The notes beneath the pieces were generated by a model, which was not told where the DNA came from, did no database searches, and saw nothing but the letters and a program-made list of their open reading frames with translations. From contig CAVOGL010000024.1 of assembly GCA_963695415.1 (NCBI GenBank), positions 124,001 to 188,000 on the forward strand: DNA of 64,000 nucleotides. The letters are read 5' to 3'. A program made the position numbers and the translations under genes. The stretch comes from CAVXWV01 sp963695415. GTDB lineage: Bacteria; Chloroflexota; Anaerolineae; Anaerolineales; UBA4823. Shown here piece after piece: positions 63,385 to 64,000 of this stretch (positions are counted from its first letter, which is position 1; each line of letters starts with the position of its first letter).

Positions 63385-64000
63385 CTAACTCTTGCGCAGC
63401 AGCGAGACTACCGTCACCACCAGGAAGAGTACAATCGCCGCCCTCATTTAGCAGTCCGCCCCATTTGCGCAGTTCCAACTGAAGCCATAGGTCCCCCACC
63501 ACGCGCAGTACGAGCGAAGCATGCAGCAGACCCACGGGCACGTACGCCGCGGACGAGAACTGCAGTTCTGCCCAGGATCGCGGGAAAATGATCGGTGCAT
63601 GACCGAAGATCATGCTCATCACATAACCTACAAAGAAAGCGTGCAGTGCCGCATCATACACCGGACCGGTGTAAAGCCCTCCGTAGTACAGCAAGATTTC
63701 CGCCCGAAATTCCCAACCAGATGAATCCACTCGTCAGGCACAGGGCGATATAACGCGTCAGCACAGCTGGGTGGCGCAGGTTGCGCACCGCCAGGTCATA
63801 GCGTAGTGACCAAACAGCCATCGCCGTCAAAGTCACCCCGCACAACCTCGCTGCCCAGTTTAAGTTCAGCAGAGCCAGCCCGGCAGCCGCGATTACCAAC
63901 ACCCCCAATGCCAGGAAAAGCCGCACCAGCCTGACCGGAGTCCGCAGCACCCGGCTCAGTTCCAGCCGTTCTCCGCCGATTGTCAGCACAAGGAAAGCGA
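63385..64000 (-). CDS. Polytopic membrane protein, partial, frameshifted
   Basis: The gene enters from the right edge. Hydrophobic helices include LVRLFLALGVLVIAAAGLAL and HPAVLTRYIALCLTSGFIWL. In another frame they are YTGPVYDAALHAFFVGYVMS with MIFGHAPIIFPAILGR, then VGLLHASLVLRVVGDLWLQL and AAIVLFLVVTVVSLLRKS before the stop at 63385. Breaks lie near 63700, 63570 and 63450. The DAALHAFFxGY and FGHAPIIFP segments recall an uncharacterised heme-copper-oxidase-like or NnrS-like membrane family with conserved His. The function is not known to me. Confidence 0.6.

Noticed and set aside
1..64000. tRNA, rRNA, transposase, integrase or phage genes
   Set aside because: None found on reading both strands. 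Small RNA genes could be missed without a covariance search.

Overview
The window looks like a chromosomal segment of a Chloroflexota bacterium, probably class Anaerolineae. This is an inference from gene content and style: Tat-type or lipobox lipoproteins with long P/T linkers, a zinc-ribbon/L7-L12-like/NHL protein, GH29, GH63-like and GH12 glycosidases, a separate tal-pgi pair, DKNYY lipoproteins and a histidine-degradation operon with FtcD. No rRNA, tRNA, CRISPR array, transposase or phage gene was recognised.

Layout. 1-11.2 kb: a truncated GH63-like glycosidase, two divergent PhyH-type oxygenases, a lipoprotein, a large secreted subtilase, a rubrerythrin-VIT1 metal transporter, then overlapping tal and pgi. 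11.2-16 kb: a rearranged accessory patch. It holds a 312-bp Tat-lipoprotein/linker cassette in two copies with different C-terminal modules, a 236-bp promoter repeat, a Cys-rich pseudogene, a vapC fragment, an intact vapBC pair and a HEPN/MNT (hepT/mntA) pair. 16-24.2 kb: a DUF362 protein with a NapH-NapG-like polyferredoxin, DUF2461, a secreted WGEI-repeat protein, then PNPOx, polyferredoxin, PadR, an NAD-epimerase and TetR. 24.4-27.7 kb: a cold-shock/RNA-handling group of two Csp proteins with similar leaders, a DEAD-box helicase, an RRM protein and a CarD-like regulator. 27.8-39.5 kb: the zinc-ribbon NHL protein, a GH29-like enzyme, an isochorismatase-like hydrolase, a lipid kinase coupled to a dual-specificity phosphatase, a MarR-controlled heterodimeric ABC exporter and a metallophosphoesterase. 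39.5-45.2 kb: an iorAB-like molybdenum hydroxylase with a membrane partner, flanked by a dead GH29 fragment and a near-complete GH29. 45.3-50.9 kb: DinB, DKNYY, then a probable copper operon (Met-rich protein, multicopper oxidase, response regulator, Met-rich sensor kinase). 50.9-56.4 kb: a CoA-binding/flavodoxin fusion, an M28 peptidase, an MBL hydrolase, a P-loop kinase, a nitroreductase and a GH12 glucanase. 56.4-63.1 kb: fchA-ftcD-hutU-hutI-hutH plus a 49-codon coupled gene, giving histidine to glutamate with one-carbon transfer to folate. The right edge is a partial membrane protein.

A caution for every reader: more than 20 conserved genes or gene segments are broken by single-base frameshifts (for example 16325, 21165-21735, 23450, 28482, 44868, 50655, 55085, 61150, 62690), while neighbouring long genes are intact. 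This looks more like residual sequencing or assembly error than mass gene decay, so I give the reconstructed full spans for these genes. True decay is better supported at 12420-13083, 39549-39810 and 58213-58277.
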